DNA from: Rhodospirillaceae bacterium
Lineage (GTDB): Bacteria; Pseudomonadota; Alphaproteobacteria; MPNO01; UBA2964
Direction of reading: 5' to 3'
Assembly: GCA_002709075.1 (NCBI GenBank)
Contig: PAPV01000002.1
Coordinates: 122,465 to 169,902, forward strand
DNA: 47,438 bases
The notes below the pieces were generated by a model. That model was not told the origin of the DNA, ran no database searches, and saw only the letters and a program-made list of their open reading frames with translations. Below, in pieces: positions 46,640-47,438 of this stretch (its first letter is position 1; each line of letters starts with the position of its first letter). The position numbers and the translations under genes were made by a program.

Positions 46640-46706
46640 ATAAAAAATAGTCGTATAATGATATAACACGAGTACGTAGCTTAGATGTACTTTGGTTCTT
46701 TATCTT
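46640..46706 (+). repeat. Promoter-like repeat, copy 3
   Basis: It begins ATAAAAAATAGTCGTATAATG and continues with TAGATGTACT, which lies in an AGTAC/GTACT hairpin, then a pyrimidine-rich tract. It precedes the secreted protein gene at 46935 by about 230 bases on the same strand. The intergenic region 46392-46934 also holds a 30-codon ORF at 46801-46893 that I cannot support as a gene. Confidence 0.6.
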
Positions 46707-46934
46707 CTTATGGTTTTTTTATACATAAGTCATAACCTTTAATTCTAATTTTTTTTATTCCTTTCTAGCTTTAGCTTTGGATCTATGGATTAATGCTGTT
46801 ATGAGAAAACAATATTTTGCAATTGGATCCAGTGGGACTATGTTTGATAAAGAAATTTCAAAGATGGTGAGAAGCATTGATTTGTCGGATTAAATCATTT
46901 CCACTGTAAAAAACGTTTGTCTGGAGATTTCCGT

Positions 46935-47408
46935 ATGGCTTTTATTTCGAAGCAATTTAATCCTTTTTATAGGTTTTCACTGACGGCTATTTTATGCGTG
47001 AGTTTTGGATGCTTTAGCGTGATTTTTTCCAGCGTTAACTTTTATGCTCATGCCGGAGAAAACTATGCTTTTAAAGTGAAAGTAAAAAATAATACCGGAA
47101 AAAAAATAGGCGTTTCTTTAGTCCAATGGCAATCAAAAGGATCATTAAAGTGGAAAGATTGTGATATCAGACTAGTGCTCAATGCAGGGCAAAATAAAAC
47201 ATTGACTTGTTCCACTCGGGCCAATGTAAAAAAATGGCGACGGCGGATTAAAATGAGTGGGTACTGCATAAATGATGATGGAACTACACCTAACATCCGT
47301 ACAGTCTATTTCCCACTGACTAAAAAGTGGTTTTCAAGAAGTTGGGCTGTTAATCGCAAAAATACATACACTCTTGCCTTTAAAAGGGACCAATTCCGTT
47401 GCTATTGA
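46935..47408 (+). CDS. Secreted hypothetical protein
   Basis: 157 residues from the ATG at 46935, preceded by GGAG; a TTG at 46917 is an alternative. A hydrophobic segment at about residues 14-38 ending NFYAHA acts as signal peptide. The mature part is basic and beta-rich (YAFKVKVKNNTGKKIGVSLVQW...), with four cysteines that may form disulfides. No family is recognised. It is probably transcribed from repeat copy 3. Confidence 0.65.
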   Translation: MAFISKQFNPFYRFSLTAILCVSFGCFSVIFSSVNFYAHAGENYAFKVKVKNNTGKKIGVSLVQWQSKGSLKWKDCDIRLVLNAGQNKTLTCSTRANVKKWRRRIKMSGYCINDDGTTPNIRTVYFPLTKKWFSRSWAVNRKNTYTLAFKRDQFRCY

Positions 47409-47438
47409 GGTAAAATAGGAGCTTACTCTCTGTTGTGT

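Larger units (their letters stand above)
41131..47438. mobile_element. Accessory block, probable part of a mobile element
   Basis: This end differs from the rest. It has a polymerase-like gene, an excisionase-like HTH gene, small unknown genes, secreted repeat proteins and a repeated promoter-like element found nowhere else in the window. No integrase or transposase is visible, and the block runs off the right edge. Plasmid-derived, phage-satellite or integrative element origins are all possible. Confidence 0.5.

Noticed and set aside
46801-46893. 30-codon ORF before the last gene
   Set aside because: No ribosome-binding site and no similarity seen; too short to support alone.

Overview
The window is AT-rich chromosomal DNA of an alphaproteobacterium. 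The gene set fits a marine or host-associated Rhodospirillales-like lineage: an OmpR/EnvZ pair, alphaproteobacterial-type serC followed by serA, hisZ followed by purA, RpoH, rluD beside a small membrane protein, DUF1491, and queG-tgt-queA. The species assignment is inference from gene families only.

Left third (1-11.5 kb), housekeeping. It holds a truncated EnvZ-like kinase with its OmpR-like regulator, then a decayed secreted lectin-like gene. Next come a serC leader RNA, serC and serA (serine synthesis), a carbonic-anhydrase-like protein that has lost key residues, hisZ and purA (histidine and AMP synthesis), rpoH (heat-shock sigma factor), rluD and a small membrane protein. At 11.62-11.83 kb there is a compact free-standing transcription unit absent from ordinary gene lists. 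It has a promoter, a 16-base perfect complement to the 3' end of 16S rRNA, a 23-codon ORF, a set of pairable stems and a strong terminator.

Middle (12-40.8 kb), accessory metabolism around a few core genes. Two TauD/TfdA-type dioxygenases, an amidohydrolase and a cupin come first. A minus-strand operon follows: EamA exporter, epimerase-like SDR, two-domain VOC protein, DUF1491, and a D-2-hydroxyacid dehydrogenase. Then come an SDR and an HtrA-like protein lacking two of three catalytic residues. The queuosine genes queG, tgt and queA, a YgjP-like metallopeptidase, and a dehydrogenase-MFS pair follow. A luciferase-like monooxygenase pseudogene lies at 31.3-32.1 kb. After it are three tandem EamA transporters, a UbiD decarboxylase, a fifth EamA protein with no normal start codon, an unassigned permease and a PPP-type MFS transporter. 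The theme is uptake, export and oxidation of small organic molecules; no substrate can be named from sequence.

Right end (about 41-47.4 kb), a different kind of DNA that looks like part of a mobile element. It contains a MORN-repeat gene interrupted by an in-frame TGA and a 648-residue protein with the motif order of single-subunit (family A or T7-like) polymerases. A divergent three-gene operon ends in an excisionase-like HTH protein, and two secreted proteins of unknown function follow. Three direct copies and one inverted partial copy of a promoter-like repeat (core ATAGTCGTAT) punctuate these units. No integrase and no right boundary are visible.
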